Source of the DNA: Juglans regia
Lineage: Eukaryota > Streptophyta > Magnoliopsida > Fagales > Juglandaceae
Length of the DNA stretch: 64,000 nucleotides
Direction of reading: 5' to 3'
Assembly (NCBI RefSeq): GCF_001411555.2
Contig: NC_049910.1
Location: 30,661,150-30,725,149 of the forward strand
Numbering within the stretch: position 1 is the stretch's first letter; the number at the start of each line of letters is the position of its first letter. The position numbers and the translations under genes were made by a program. The notes below the pieces were generated by a model, which saw only the letters and a list, made by a program, of their open reading frames with translations, was not told where the DNA came from and searched no databases. Of this stretch, positions 11,191 to 23,272 are shown piece after piece.

Positions 11191-11640
11191 ACCCGCGTTC
11201 AACCTTTTTATAGATAGCCTAATATTCTCATCAGGTCGACGTGCATACGCAAGAATATATAAACAAGACTTTTAACAACCAACTCCATTAATTCTCTAAT
11301 AGCCTTTTTACGGCCTTTGCACTTCATGTAGAAATAATAAACACTGGTAATGCAAACCACCAAAATTAGTGGCTTGAGATTAAGAGAGTAGGTCCAACCT
11401 GGCCCTACATGATCAAGTCCAAATCCCACCTCCTGATTTTAAGTTCAAATCATTCATCTTTAATTAATTCAAGTTTCGTTGACAGCTTATAATATTTTTT
11501 TAATTAATTATATTTATTAGCAAAGTTAATGTATATACGACAAGTGCTACATGATCTATATAATATATCTGCCTATACTTAAAAGCCGCTATAACGTTAC
11601 TGTTTATTACTGTTCATCGTGAACGGTAAATCTAAATAAG

Positions 11641-12100
11641 CTTTTCGTGTAAATGCCAATGTGCGACGTAATACCGTGTAATCGTGCATAGGAAATGAGA
11701 GACAGGAAGAAAGAAAAAGTAGAAAAAATATTAATTTTTGAGTTTTAAATGATCAATAAAGAAGCTGTTTTTTTTTTTCTTCGCATATTTTTTTCGCATA
11801 TCCTATTACTGTTTATTATATCATACACAATCTAAATCAGCTGTTTTTTTTTTCATATCTTATTATTGTTCATCGACAGTATGATGAACAATAATGAACA
11901 GTAAAGATTTTTTTTTTGTCCGTGTGAATGCCAATGTGCGACGTAATGCAGCAATCATGCGTAGGGAATGAGAGAGAGGAAGAAAGAAAAAGTGGAAAAA
12001 TATTGATTTTTGAGTTTTAAATGATCAATAAAGAAGCTGTTTTTTTTTCTTCGCATGTTTTTTTCGCATATCCTATTACTGTTTATTATATCATACACTA
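11641..12100 (+). repeat. two-copy tandem duplication, period about 275 bp
   Basis: The phrase AATGCCAATGTGCGACGTAAT at about 11652 returns at about 11928, followed in both by GAGTTTTAAATGATCAATAA and by CGCATATCCTATTACTGTTT. Differences are a few substitutions and T-run length changes. It lies in the part of the left duplicate that has no counterpart on the right. Confidence 0.85.
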
Positions 12101-12775
12101 AAAATCAACTTTAATTTATAAAATACTAATTTTTTATCATTAAATAAATGATGAAATTTTACTGTACATTTTAAGAGAAAAAAACTATCTAATTAATTTA
12201 AATTTTTAATATAATTTAAATTTCATAATAAATGATAAACATAAATAAATAATAATTTTATTCTTATACATTATACTATTTTAATATTTGAAATTACACT
12301 TTATTTTTTTCTTCAATTTGACAGATGTGGCAAACGTGTTTTTTTTTAACAATTAGAAAATCTTACGCCATACATGATTTTACACAAGTACCACTAATTT
12401 CAAAATAACTAAGCCGTTTATAAAATACTAATATTTCATCATTAAATAAATAATAAAATTTTGTTAAATATTTTTAAAAAAGTATAACTATATAAATAAT
12501 TAGAGTTTTAACATAATTTAAATATGATAATATTCTTAATTAACTAAAGAAAACTGCTACAACTAATAAAAAAGTAACCAGAAAATATGTTATGAATGTG
12601 TATTTTATTATTTTATTTTTCTTTTCTTTTTTTCATGTATTTTTTTAATCATCATAAACATTTTTAAAAAAATAAAAAATTTACAACATTATTGGGTCAG
12701 GAGGGAATTGACAATCTATATCTTCCCAAACAAAATTATTGAGTTCGAGGAAGAGATTAATAGATTCTTAGGTTT
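12101..12775. other. intergenic, AT-rich
   Basis: Nothing recognisable beyond short direct similarities (TTTATAAAATACTAAT followed by a TCATTAAATAAAT phrase at about 12115 and 12418), which suggest an old duplication. Confidence 0.35.
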
Positions 12776-13030
12776 TCAGAAACTTTTATATATTTTTTAA
12801 AATATTATTTAAATATAAAATATTTTTTCATTTGTAAATCTAATCATTACAATTTTCTTAAATATAAATTTTTTAAATTTTAAAACAAAAACTACATTAA
12901 AAAATTATATTCCAATAATATTTTAACTTTTACAATATTTTTATTTTAACTTTTTTTCTCTCATTTTCTAAAATCAAATAAAACATCTTAATCCAGATAA
13001 TTTTATATATTACTATTCACAAACCATGTC
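12776..13030 (-). repeat. MITE-B, long variant, degenerate
   Basis: On the complementary strand it matches the long copy at 2791-3178 (for example CATTACAATTTTCTTAAAT, TATTTTTATTTTAACTTTTT). It is more decayed than the shorter copies. Confidence 0.45.
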
Positions 13031-13407
13031 ACTATTATTAATACATCGATCCAAATCATATCTAAAGATATGATGTCTACGTATGTTGTTTTTTGAAGGA
13101 CGAGGCTACTACTGGTACATTAAAATTTTTAAGATTTAAATTCAACACTTCATTTTACCACTTCTCATTTTTTTTCTTCGGTTGGATTGCTTCGATTTAT
13201 GCAATGAAGTACTATCACTATCACAAAAATTCTTCACATCTCTTTTCACCTGTTAGGTGCAGAAATTGAGTTCATAAAAAATTTTCTATATACTACTTAT
13301 TTTACCTATGATTACGTTTTTTTTTTTAACCCAAAACATATTTATATTTTACAAAATAAGTTGTTTTTCAACCGGGCAAATGTGCCTCGCACATTGCCCA
13401 ACCGCTA

Positions 13408-13409
<2 letters not shown>

Positions 13410-13454
<45 letters not shown>
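13410..13454. repeat. (TA)n microsatellite
   Basis: About 22 TA units in a row. The small plus-strand open frame running through it is an artefact of this repeat. Confidence 0.9.
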
Positions 13455-13455
<1 letters not shown>

Positions 13456-13458
<3 letters not shown>

Positions 13459-13588
13459 TAAACTCACAAATTTATGATATGGCTTTACGTGTGCTATATG
13501 AATTTATTTTATAATAAAAATAACTTTATAATCTGATATATTACATCAAACTATATCAGTTTAATTATGAATTTTGTGAGTTTACTAT
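13456..13588. repeat. MITE-C copy, split by the copia element
   Basis: The left part carries AAACTCACAAATTTATGATATGG, an ATTATAAAATAAA-like centre and GTGAGTTTACTAT. Beyond the copia element at 18431-18462 the expected continuation appears: TATTAAATTCCTTGTGACTA and AAACATTTCT. Joined across the target duplication this gives an ordinary family 3' end, so the copia element inserted into an existing MITE. Confidence 0.65.
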
Positions 13589-13860
13589 TATAAGATAAAT
13601 GAGCGGCACTGAGTGTTGATGGAAACTTTCCTCAAGAATGTATTGATTTGATCAGAGTAATATATATACAATGCTTGAGTCCTATTTTAGGAAATAATAC
13701 AAAATCTAAGATTTGAAAAATGTACAACTTTTATAGAGGTAATGAATAAAAACGTATGCATTAAATTCTCTTTGACAAAAGACAAGGATCTCGGCATTGA
13801 CTTGATAGCTATGATCTCGGTTTGATACTCTGTTATTCAGCATTATCATTCTCCTTAATA
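13589..13860 (-). repeat. 3' LTR of copia element 1
   Basis: It aligns along its whole length with 18156-18425, with about 15-20 differences and small indels by eye, including a variable stretch at 13601-13614. The predicted RNase H frame runs into it and ends there. Confidence 0.92.
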
Positions 13861-16800
13861 CGCCCACGCAAAATTTGGCTGCCATCAATAAGACCAATCT
13901 TGATACTTAGATACTCTATGCGCTGCTTTGAGAGTGGTTTTGTCAAGAGATCTACAAGTTGGTCTTCAGTGTGAACATGACTAGCTAAAAGTGTGCCTTT
14001 TTTAACCAAGACACACACAAAGTGTAAGTCAATCTGAATGTGTTTCATTCTTGAATGTTGTATTGGATTGTAACTCAAGTGGGTTGCTCCAAGATTATCA
14101 CAAAGAAGCATAGGCATTTCCTTGAGTGAAAAATCAATTTCTTGAAAGAGAGCTAACAGCCACATGGTTTCCGAAGCTGCATTTGCAAGGGCACGATATT
14201 CTGCTTTCGTTGGGATCGTGCAACAACTTTTTATTTTTTTGAACTCCATGAAATGGGATCCAAGAAAAGTGATATATGCTGAAGTTGAAGTGCGATCATC
14301 TTTGTTGCCTGCCCAGTCAGCATCACTATAAGTTTTTAAGCAAGGAGTAGCTGTTTTCTGAGTTGAACACCATGGAATATTGTCTGCTTCAAGTATCTAA
14401 GAAGCCTCTTGGTTGCCGTCTAATGAGTGATGGTCGGTTTGTGCATAAACTGTGAGAGTTTATTAATCGCATAAGAAATATCCGGACGACTTAAAGACAA
14501 ATATTGAAGGCTGCCTATTACTCTCCTAAACTCAGTACTGTCCACAGCTTCAGTACCATCTGCCAAATGAAGTGAAGTACTTGTTGAGAGAGGTGTTGAT
14601 ACATCCTTGGCTCCAATCATGTTTGTTGTTTGTAGTAGATCCCGAATGTACTTGTGTTGTTATAGAAACAAGTCTGCACAAGTGTTAATGTATTCGGCCC
14701 CTAGGAAAAAATGAAGAGTACCCATATCCTTTAATGAAAACTTAGCACCCAGTTTTTCAATGATGGATCCCACAAACTTTTTGTCACTATTCGTTATGAC
14801 AAGGTCATCAGCATAGACAAGAAAATAACAAGTAACTGATTCATGTCTATAGATGAATAGAGAAGACTCAGCTCCAGAATTCTGAAATCCAAGCTCAACA
14901 AGTGCCTTCTTCAAGGCTGAGTACCATGCGTTTGAGGCTTGTTTAAGCCCATAGATTGCCTTTTTTAATCTACAAACATAATAAACTTTTGAAGGATCTT
15001 TGAACCAAGGGAGTTGCACCATGTATACTGTTTCTGTCAATTTTTCATGTAAAAAAGCATTATTGACATCCATTTGTCTCAACACCCAGCCATTCATAAA
15101 AGCAATTGATAGAACTATCCGAATAGTGGTAGGCTTAACAACCGGACTGAATGTTTCTTTATAATCAAGGCCAGTGCGTTGATTATACCCCTTGGCTACA
15201 AGTCTGACTTTGAACTGATCTACTGAGCTATTAGCTTTTCTTTTAACCATGAAAACCCATTTACATCCTATTGGGTTGCAATTTTCAGGAGCAGGGACCA
15301 AATCCCATGTTCCATGTTGCATGAGAGCTGTTAACTCATGGACGTAGCCTCACGCCACTGTGGGTGAGCTACAACTTGGCTAACACATGTTGGTTCAATG
15401 GTTGATGGAATAGGATGTTTTGTGACATCATGATTTTGCTTAGGTTTGAATATATTGTTCATTGACTGTGTGGTCATGGAGTGAGTCCGAGAGGGTGGGT
15501 TTTCTGGTAAGGCAGTGGGCATGGAACTAGAAGTCAAGGGTATTGAAACTGAAATTAATGGGGATGCATGCATAGGTACAAAATTTAAATTGGAATCAAT
15601 TGATTGAGAAATGAGATTTAAATCTACAGAACCTAGGGCATCAGATGTGCGTGTGTGATCTAGAACAGAAATAGAAGAAATATTACCTGGAGGTGATGCG
15701 TTAATGGCGGCAACTATTTCAGACATCACGGGCAGTGATGATTCTGGAGAGGAGATGCAATTTTGCACTGGAAGGAAAGTGAAAGTTTTGGAATTAGTTG
15801 GAATTGAGTTCAATGGAAGAAGAAAAGAAGCTTGAGAACTTGTGTTTGGGCAGCTGTGAGTTAATGGGCCGATTATGTTGACTAGGCTTTGATTTTCATC
15901 AAAAGTTACATGCCGTGACACGTAGAGCCTTTTTGTAAAAGGATCCATGCACCTATATGCATTTTGATTTTGAGAGTACTCAAGAAAAATGCAAGGTATG
16001 GACTTGAGCTGTATTTTGTGAGTATTGTATGGCCTTGTGAGAGGATAACAAACTCACCCAAACTTTCTTAATTTAAGATAATTGGGCCTTTGACCAAATA
16101 GCACTTCAAATGGTGATTTGTATTCCAAAAGAGGAGTGAGATAACGATTTATGAGATATGTGACAGTTTGAAATGCATGAGGTCAATATGTGAGAGGAAG
16201 AGAGGCATCTTGTAGTAAGGTAAGTTTGGTTTCCACAATATGTCGATGACAACGTTCATAGACTCCATTTTGTTATGGAGTATATAGAGTGGTGGTGTAA
16301 TGACTTATTCCATGAATGGACAAGTATTTTTTTAGATTTAAGAACTCACCACCATTATCGGAGTAGAAACTTCGTATTTTTTATTGAAAGCAAGTTTCAA
16401 CAAGATTTTTGAATTATGGAAAAATAGAGGAGACACCCGACTTTGATGACATGGGATAAAACCACATATATTTTGTAAAATGATCAACAAAAATGCGATA
16501 GTAGTGAGAACCATCAAGACCCGTAACATGAGCGAGACCCCAAACATTCGTATAAATGATTTCACGAGGTGCAAAGCTTTGAAGACTAGTTAAGCCAAAG
16601 GGTTGTTGATGTGCTTTATTGATATTGCAAGAAGTATAAGTAGATGGTAAGTTTTTTGTGGCAAGCAGAAGAGATAATAAATTGACAAGTCGTTGAACAA
16701 CTTTCATGGATGGATGACCAAGATGCTTATGCCATCCATCTATTGAAGTTCGTTCATGCACATTAGCAACCATTGTGGAATTGGATGTCACCAGTGAAGT

Positions 16801-18104
16801 TGGAAACATGTAGACGCCATTTTCACATGCATCTCTGAGTAGTATCGCCCCCGTTGTTTGTTCATTCACAAGAAAATAAAATGGATGAAATTCAACAAAA
16901 ATATTATTTTGTTTTGTGAAATGATGAACATAAATTAAATTCTTGTGAATATTAGGAACACAAAGTGTATCACGAAGATAAAATATTTTTTGGGGAGATT
17001 TTAGGGTTAATGAACCAATATGTGAAACAGCCGAACTTGTACCATTACCAAGCATTACTTCATCTATTCCATCATATTCAGAATGAATGGACAAATTTCG
17101 AAGATCACCAATAATATTGTGTGAGACTGCAGAATCAAGAAGCCACTTTGATTCCTGAGTAATTGAAGTTGCGGCACAGTTTGTAGTGAACTCAGTGGGC
17201 TGTAACTGTGGACATCTTTTGGTCGTGTGACCCAACTGGTCACAATATTGGCATTTGGGCTGAAAATGTTTTTGGGCTAAGTTATTGCAGCCCGAGGTCC
17301 ATTTGTTACCTTTATTCTCCTTTAACTGGGTGTGGCCCGAGCGGTTTGTATTAAGGTTACGAAACCCATTTTGCTTGGAAAAGTGCCTCTGTTGCTGGCT
17401 GCCATTTCCATTCTTCTTTGCCGTGAAGTTAACAGCTACAACAAGTTGCTCTTGAGTAGCCTCCTAGCGACGAAGATAACTCTCATGACCGACAAGGAGA
17501 TCATGGAGTTCTTCAAACATAAGGGATTTCTCCCTAGCCTGAATAGAAGCGGCAATTTTCTTGAAATCGGGTCCAAGTCCATTGAGGACATAGAGAGTGA
17601 GATCATCATTAGATATGGATGATCTATCAGAGCTATTTCATCAACCAATGCTTTGACAACATGAAGATAGTCTGGGACGGAGCGATTTCCTCATTGAATC
17701 AAGGTTAGTTTTTCCTTCAACTGCATGGCCCTGGTTTCCAAACGACTAGCATACATAGTTTGCAATATTTTCCATGCTTATTGAGAGGTGTTGGCTATTG
17801 TGATGAGTGGTGTTATAGTTGGAGAGGTGGATGCAAGAATATCACTCAAGATAAGCTTGTCTTGTCTAACCCAATGGGTTTTTTGAGAGGAGGTTGTGGA
17901 TGTGCCTTCAGATGGAGGACACTATAATTCCCAGTAACATAGTCCATTAGGTCATGCCCAATTAACAATGTTTCAAATTGAGCATTTCATTGGAGAAAAG
18001 TGGAGGGAGTGAGATCTCATTAATCTAAGCAGTAATGTTGAAAACAACCAAGGGATTTTCGATAGTGAATGAAGGAGGAGGGTTTGAATCTGTTGCAATA
18101 GACA
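13833..18104 (-). pseudogene. gag-pol remnant of copia element 1
   Basis: Minus-strand pieces read in order. The gag start is near 18104, with an in-frame stop about 26 codons on. The zinc knuckle CQYCDQLGHTTKRC lies around 17210-17255. A protease-like LLDSAVSHNI (DSA where DSG is usual) and a pre-integrase HLGHPS motif follow within 16414-17235. Linker sequence occupies 15331-15948. Reverse transcriptase at 14660-15322 retains KARLVAKGY-like, DVNNAFL and YADDL motifs. At 14420-14620 lies the VIGSLQYL...RPDISYA region, and at 13833-14249 RNase H with EYRALANA and the DLLTKPL end. Several stops and frameshifts separate the pieces. The product would have been a cytoplasmic virus-like-particle polyprotein. 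Confidence 0.9.
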
Positions 18105-18155
18105 TGGTTTGAGTATTGGATCGTAATCTCATTAGAGGTAGATCGTCTAATACCA

Positions 18156-18425
18156 TATAAGAGAAATGAGATAATGCATATTGATGGAAACTTTCCTCAA
18201 GAATGTATTGATTTGATCAGAGTAATATATATACAATGCTCGAGTCCTATTTTAGGAAATAATACAAAATTTAAGATTTGAAAAATGTACATTTGTTACG
18301 GAGGTAATGAATAAAAACGTATGCATTAAATTCTCTTTGGCAAAAGACAAGGATCTCGGCATTGACTTGATTGCTATGATTTCGGTTTGGTACTATATTT
18401 TTCAGCATTATCATTTTCCTTAATA
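18156..18425 (-). repeat. 5' LTR of copia element 1
   Basis: This is the upstream LTR in element orientation. It is bounded by ACTAT at 18426-18430 and by the primer-binding-like TGGTATTAGACG on the inner side (18144-18155). Confidence 0.92.
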
Positions 18426-18514
18426 ACTATTATTAAATTCCTTGTGACTAAAACATTTCTTTACCTATATATGTATTGCAAAATTGGCATTCTGCTGCGT
18501 ACCCATGCATTTCT

Positions 18515-19865
18515 TATAGAATGTAATATTAATGGGAATCTAAACTGAATTTCTTATTTTAATTTCTTGTAAACTCACGTGTTATTAAAGGCATAAATTA
18601 ATTAAGAATGTTTATTTATTTTTTGTTGTTTGGCCTTTGTCATTTATAAATGAATTTTAATTATATTATATATATGTATGTATATATATAGACTAACAAA
18701 CCTAGGACGACAATATTACACGTATCTCCAAGTGAAAGCCACTTTAACTTGAAACATTCTTTGGGATTGCCCAGAAACAGTGTATATATAAAAATGATGC
18801 ACATGATTCATATGCCATTTTAATTAGCTTATTAATTATGAAAGGTTGATGCAATTTTGACTTAACATTTGAAAAATATAGCTTTTTATGAGGTAGGTGG
18901 CCTTAGCTTTTTAGGTCGTCAGCTTTTAAAACGTCGAGGAAGTACTACGTCAATTATTTAGAGAATAAACATGACATTGTCTCCCAATATGATTTATTTT
19001 ATATTATTAAGTTCACTAATTGAAATTAATTAATTAGCACGCCGCCTAGCTTACTTCTACGAAACCTACCCTCGTTTGGGCACTTGATCAGACTCGCAAC
19101 CATAGTCTGCCCTAATTCATGTGTTAATCGGGCCAGGTCCAATATTACGTACGAAAGAAAATACTAGAAAAAACATGATGTACGTACACAGAATTTAGGG
19201 TTAAAATATAATCAATTATATATATATATATATATATATATGGTGTTTAATTAATTATCGTGTGTATAAGCTTGTAGGAATTATTGAAAGAATAATAATA
19301 GATACAGTCTTAATTATTAAGCTGTACAAGTCTCGTACATTGTTTTCGAAAAATTTAAAAATTTTTAAAAAATTAGAATCCATTCAAATTAATTTGATTT
19401 TTCACGTGAATGTGATTTTTTTGTTACATCTTAAAAAAGAATATGCTAGATTTACATGTTCCTTTCTTAATCTCTTTGAAAGTTGCAAGCCATGTCCACT
19501 ATTTTTCTATCAAAACTTTCTACGCCAGCTTAGAATTAGGCAAAAAAAGTTCCTAAAAAAAGTACAAGTAGTTAAAGTTACAACTTCTCCCTTCAACCTA
19601 AGCTAAGGTGTTCAATTGGGAGAAAGTCCAATATTATCTAGAAGGTGGACTATCTTTATGGTGCAATTACACTTTTATTATTATCCTAAAAGGACCAAAA
19701 GAAAAAGGACAAAATTCTATAAGCTGATGTGACAAAAATTAAGCTTAGTGGCTCCAGCTTCTATCATATAACTAATGCATCATATTAATATGGATGGCAA
19801 ACTGTGTTAGTCTCCATCGGTACCATATTATATATATCCTTTTTAACCACTAATTAATTTTCCAA
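18515..19865. repeat. segmental duplication, left copy, part 2
   Basis: It resumes collinearity with the right copy: 18515-18790 with 27100-27390 (both contain CACGTATCTCCAAG and TTTGGGATTGCCCAGAAACA); 18830-19100 with 27540-27840; 19620-19830 with 28300-28530 (CCTAAAAGGACCAAAAG); and TTTAACCACTAAT at 19842 and 29017. No gene was seen. Confidence 0.72.
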
Positions 19866-19898
19866 TATGCATTAGATAGTGGCTCTTGCAATGGGATG

Positions 19899-20512
19899 TG
19901 TAAGGGGATTTTCTCCACTCCATAAAGCCCACTAGGCCTCGGCCCAATACCCGGCCTAAGGGGCCACAAGGATCGTGCAGGGGCAAAGCATCTATTTGGA
20001 AAAGAGTCAAGTAATCAATAAGACAGATCAGCCTGACATCCCACGACCGTGATCAGATCCCAGAGATTTGCACAGTGGAAAATACGGAGGGCCCTCGATC
20101 TATCAATAGTTGATCATCTACGGCTCATAAGGGATAAATGCAAGTCTAGGAAACCACGCCGCATTAATGGCGCCATTACTGAGTTACACGCCATATTTAT
20201 AGTGCCGTCGCAGAGTCACGCCGTATTAAAGAGTTCTAACAGCAAAAATAACAGTAGAGACACAAACTCTGTGGGGACAAAAGATGATTTACACCTTCCC
20301 CAACCCATTGTATAAATAGCAAGTTCCAGGCAGTACGAGAAAGTTTTCTGATCGCTAGAACTCTTTCACTTATTTACAAACTTTTAAAAATATTTACTAA
20401 CTTTGGTATCCGAGCACTCGTTGCTCGCTCTGGGTGCTAATAATTATATTCGTCTCAAGGGCACTATTATTATTTTGGGTGCTCACCTTGGGTTGTGTGC
20501 ACTCTATACACA
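19899..20512 (+). mobile_element. LTR-like block, possible solo LTR
   Basis: It begins TGTAAGGGGATTTTC and ends in CACTCTATACACA (TG...CA), holds a TATA box (TATAAATAG at 20311) about 200 bases before the end, and is much richer in GC than its neighbours. Such composition fits a Ty3/gypsy LTR. No clean target duplication was found, so the ends are uncertain and a remnant of a larger element is possible. Confidence 0.45.
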
Positions 20513-21359
20513 ATGATTCATAAAAATATTTTTTGTATTTTTTTTTAGATTTAAAAATATTATTATTATTATTCCTACATAATATTATTTAGAAAAAATA
20601 GCAGTTATCTTTTGGCAACGCGTTTCAATCGGACATAGGTGCCTTGCACATATATAGAATCCTTGCTATAATTTATATTATGGTGTGTGTATGTTAGATT
20701 TTGGTTTTGATTAATTTTTGTTTAATTGGGAATATTTTAGTTAATTTTCATACAATAATTGAGATTTCTATCTGATGTCGCTGTGGGTTTCCGCTCATCA
20801 TTTTTACTTCATTTCTTCCTTGTAATAAGAACAGATGCTCTTTGTTAATTGCTGCTAGTTTCAGTTGTGTAAGGCGAACAACTCTGAATACAAATCTAAT
20901 GTACTGCAGCCACTATTCAACACACGTACGTACACTACCAGACTATACATGACGACCAGTTGCTAAATTTATTTGAAGAAAATGTTTTCATTTTTTAATT
21001 AGGGATTGTTTTCCCCTTTTGATCTGCACATAAACAATATTATTAGTCAGGGTTAGAATATATATATAGTACTTTAAAATACTCAAACTCGATCTATTTA
21101 CTTGCATGTTTTTGAGAATTCAAACAATAACAACTTGGATTTTCTTCTCTCTCTCTCTCTCTCTCTCTCTTCAATTTCATAACAGACTCCTCTTTTTTGT
21201 GACTTCCTTGCATGGTGCCTAATCAATTTGCTAGTGTAATTTTGTTCTATTTGGTATCTAAACTATGAGGTTGTTGTTATTGTGGTTATATATGCAAATA
21301 CAGAACATATATATTGCTTAGAAAATATCGGTAAATTTATTTATAATAAAAGAGTGCGT
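20513..21359. other. intergenic with a CT microsatellite
   Basis: A (CT)n tract lies at about 21145-21170. No gene or clear repeat was seen. Confidence 0.35.
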
Positions 21360-21399
21360 TTAGGGGCTATAGAGTAGGAATTCATGTGATGACTTGGAC

Positions 21400-21545
21400 C
21401 GAAATGCCCCTTTATAGATTTCATGGTGGACTAAAATACCCCTGCTATAGATAATGATCTGACTAGATCAATGCCCTTACTATAGTTTTTGGGTTAGGCT
21501 AAAATGCCTCTGCTACATGTATGAATGGACTAAAATACCCCTACA
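21400..21545 (+). repeat. degenerate short repeat
   Basis: Four to five variants of a phrase like GGACTAAAATACCCCTGCTA recur about every 35-45 bases (for example at about 21430 and 21525). It probably belongs to an old retroelement. Confidence 0.5.
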
Positions 21546-22560
21546 ATAAATCAAATTAGAAAGAAACAATATTGATCCAAATCAAACCAACCGATTGACA
21601 ACTTGAAATCTTTACAAGCAGAAACTAGCTGATCGAAAATCAAAAATCTCTATCTCAGATCTCAATTGATCATGGAATAGACACAAACTTATGATATTAT
21701 CATAAGAATGGAACTAGTGACCCTAGGGGTGAGCATTTCGCCACCCTATACTCGCCTGGGTGGCAAGCATTTTTGCACGCCCTTGGGATGAACACTTTTA
21801 GTCTTTCGGGGTGAGTACTTTGCTCTCGCGATGCTAGCTTGAATGGTGAACACTTTTGGTATGAGTTATTGCTACTTGGCCAAGTCGAGCACTTCATGCT
21901 CCCTCAGGAGAGTGCACCTTTCTTTTTCCACTCTGCTAATTGAGATGACAACCTCCATGCTCCTTCATGGTGCTCACAGGGAGGCAAGCATTGTTGCTCT
22001 TCATGGTGCTTGCCACTACTGTGAGTACTCTTTGCTCGTGCCAAGGTCGAGCAGATGGGGGAGCACTTGCCTCCTAGTGTTCTGAAAACATCATTTTTTT
22101 TTTCTTCAAATTTTAAATAATCTATATCGGGAGAATTGAGCATGTGTCTTGCACGTTCCCTCCTACTAGCCTGTTATACAAAAATGAGTTTATTGTTAAA
22201 TTTGAATTGAGATCATGTGTTTAATTACTATACAATATACTCGACTTTTATGATTTGTTCTTGTTTTTTAGTAAATCCTTGCTATTGATATTTTGAGCTT
22301 TGGATCGATGAATATTTGCACAAATGCCAACCAAAATGTGAGGGATCATACGATTGAAAACATTGGTTTGATGGTTTTTTGCTTAATTTGAATATTAGTT
22401 TTGTATGTTGTTGTGCTGAAATTTGTACAACGGTTTGGAGTCATGTACTTAATTAGTTGCTGTTTGAACATAAGTGATTGATGTTTTTGTAGTCTATTTG
22501 AAAGCTATAAAGGAGAGCAGTCATGTGCACAATGAAGTTGTCTAATCCTCGTTGAAATTT
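21546..22560. other. intergenic, retroelement-like
   Basis: A GC-richer block at 21715-22075 repeats GAGCACTT, GGTGAGCA and GGTGAACACTTTTG variants. Short open frames on both strands here lack domains. It may be an old LTR, but no boundaries are visible. Confidence 0.35.
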
Positions 22561-23130
22561 TATTGAATATGCTGATGTAATAGGAAGTCTAATATATCTA
22601 TGCATTGCACTAGACCTAATGTTGCATTGACTATTGGAAAACCAAGGAGATTTACTAACAATCCAAGTAAAGAGTATTGGGATGCTATTTCTCCGAGTTT
22701 TAAAATACTATATTAATTAGAAGGATACAATTGATGATAGTTTGAATTGTATAAAATCAAGTTCTAAGTCCATAAGTGGATGAATTTTTACATTAGGAGG
22801 AAATGCGATCTCTTGGAGATCAAAGAAGCAAACTATAGAATATGAGTTTATAATTGCTTTAGCTATTGCACGCGAAGAAGCATAATGGTTTAGAGGTTTG
22901 CCGGTCGACGTAACACTCTATACTAAACCATTTTTTGCAATAACAATTTATTTTGATAGTAATTAGTCAATTTTGCAAGTAACTACAATTATGTGCATGA
23001 ATTATCCAATAATATATGGAGTAATTACAGTCGAATATATGAAACTTATTCAAAACTCATGAGTGGATATCCATCAATAAAAGTACTCCTTGCAAAGGAT
23101 ATCATGATTTATAAGACATTAGGAACTTTG
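22561..23130 (+). pseudogene. decayed Ty1/copia RT-RNase H fragment
   Basis: Plus-strand reading, with several stops and frame changes, gives copia RNase H landmarks: a GSLIYLCIAL-like block, NPSKEYWDAI-like residues, SKSISGWIFTLGGNAISW, RSKKQTIEYEFIIALA, and EYMKLIQ near the end. It lacks LTRs and the N-terminal domains, so it is a 5'-truncated relic of a different copia family from the two complete elements. Confidence 0.75.
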
Positions 23131-23272
23131 CACTAAAAGAAAAATGACATTTCACAATCAATTATTTCTAGTGAAATGACTATTTTCAGTTAAAATGAAT
23201 CTGTTTTCATCGCAAATAGTTTTTTTTTTTATCACAAAACAATAGTCACAAATACCCATTTTTCTTGTAGTG
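23131..23272. mobile_element. CACTA-like MITE, 142 bp
   Basis: The left end CACTAAAAGAAAAATGAC and the right end, read inverted, CACTACAAGAAAAATGGG are near-perfect terminal inverted repeats with the CACTA start. Internal phrases GTGAAATGAC and TCACAAA are also roughly palindromic. A 3-bp duplication is not clear. It sits at the 3' edge of the copia relic. Confidence 0.65.

Larger units (their letters stand above)
9726..11560. repeat. segmental duplication, left copy, part 1
   Basis: This stretch is collinear with 24.3-27.08 kb. Anchors: 10078-10137 with 25353-25408; 10236-10566 with 25700-26035 (nearly identical, including CAGCTTTGGACCCCTCTTTC); 10840-10980 with 26497-26640; 11195-11500 with 26695-27050 (sharing AGTGGCTTGAGATTAA). 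The 5' edge is uncertain. No coding sequence was recognised in either copy. Confidence 0.75.
13589..18425 (-). mobile_element. Ty1/copia LTR retrotransposon 1, decayed (4.84 kb)
   Basis: The element lies on the minus strand with two LTRs of about 270 bp. The 5-bp duplication ACTAT flanks it exactly (13584-13588 and 18426-18430). In element orientation the LTR starts TATTAAGG and ends CTTATA, so both dinucleotides are non-canonical (TA...TA). TGGTATTAGACG, close to the initiator-tRNA-Met primer site TGGTATCAGAGC, directly follows the 5' LTR. Gene order is gag, protease, integrase, reverse transcriptase, RNase H, which is copia order. It carries many stops and frameshifts and cannot be autonomous. 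Confidence 0.93.

Noticed and set aside
13308..13514. Open frame with an Ile-Tyr run
   Set aside because: It is the translation of a (TA)n microsatellite.
21700..22143. Short open frames on both strands
   Set aside because: Built on recurring GAGCACTT/GGTGAGCA phrases in a probable old retroelement; no domain is visible.
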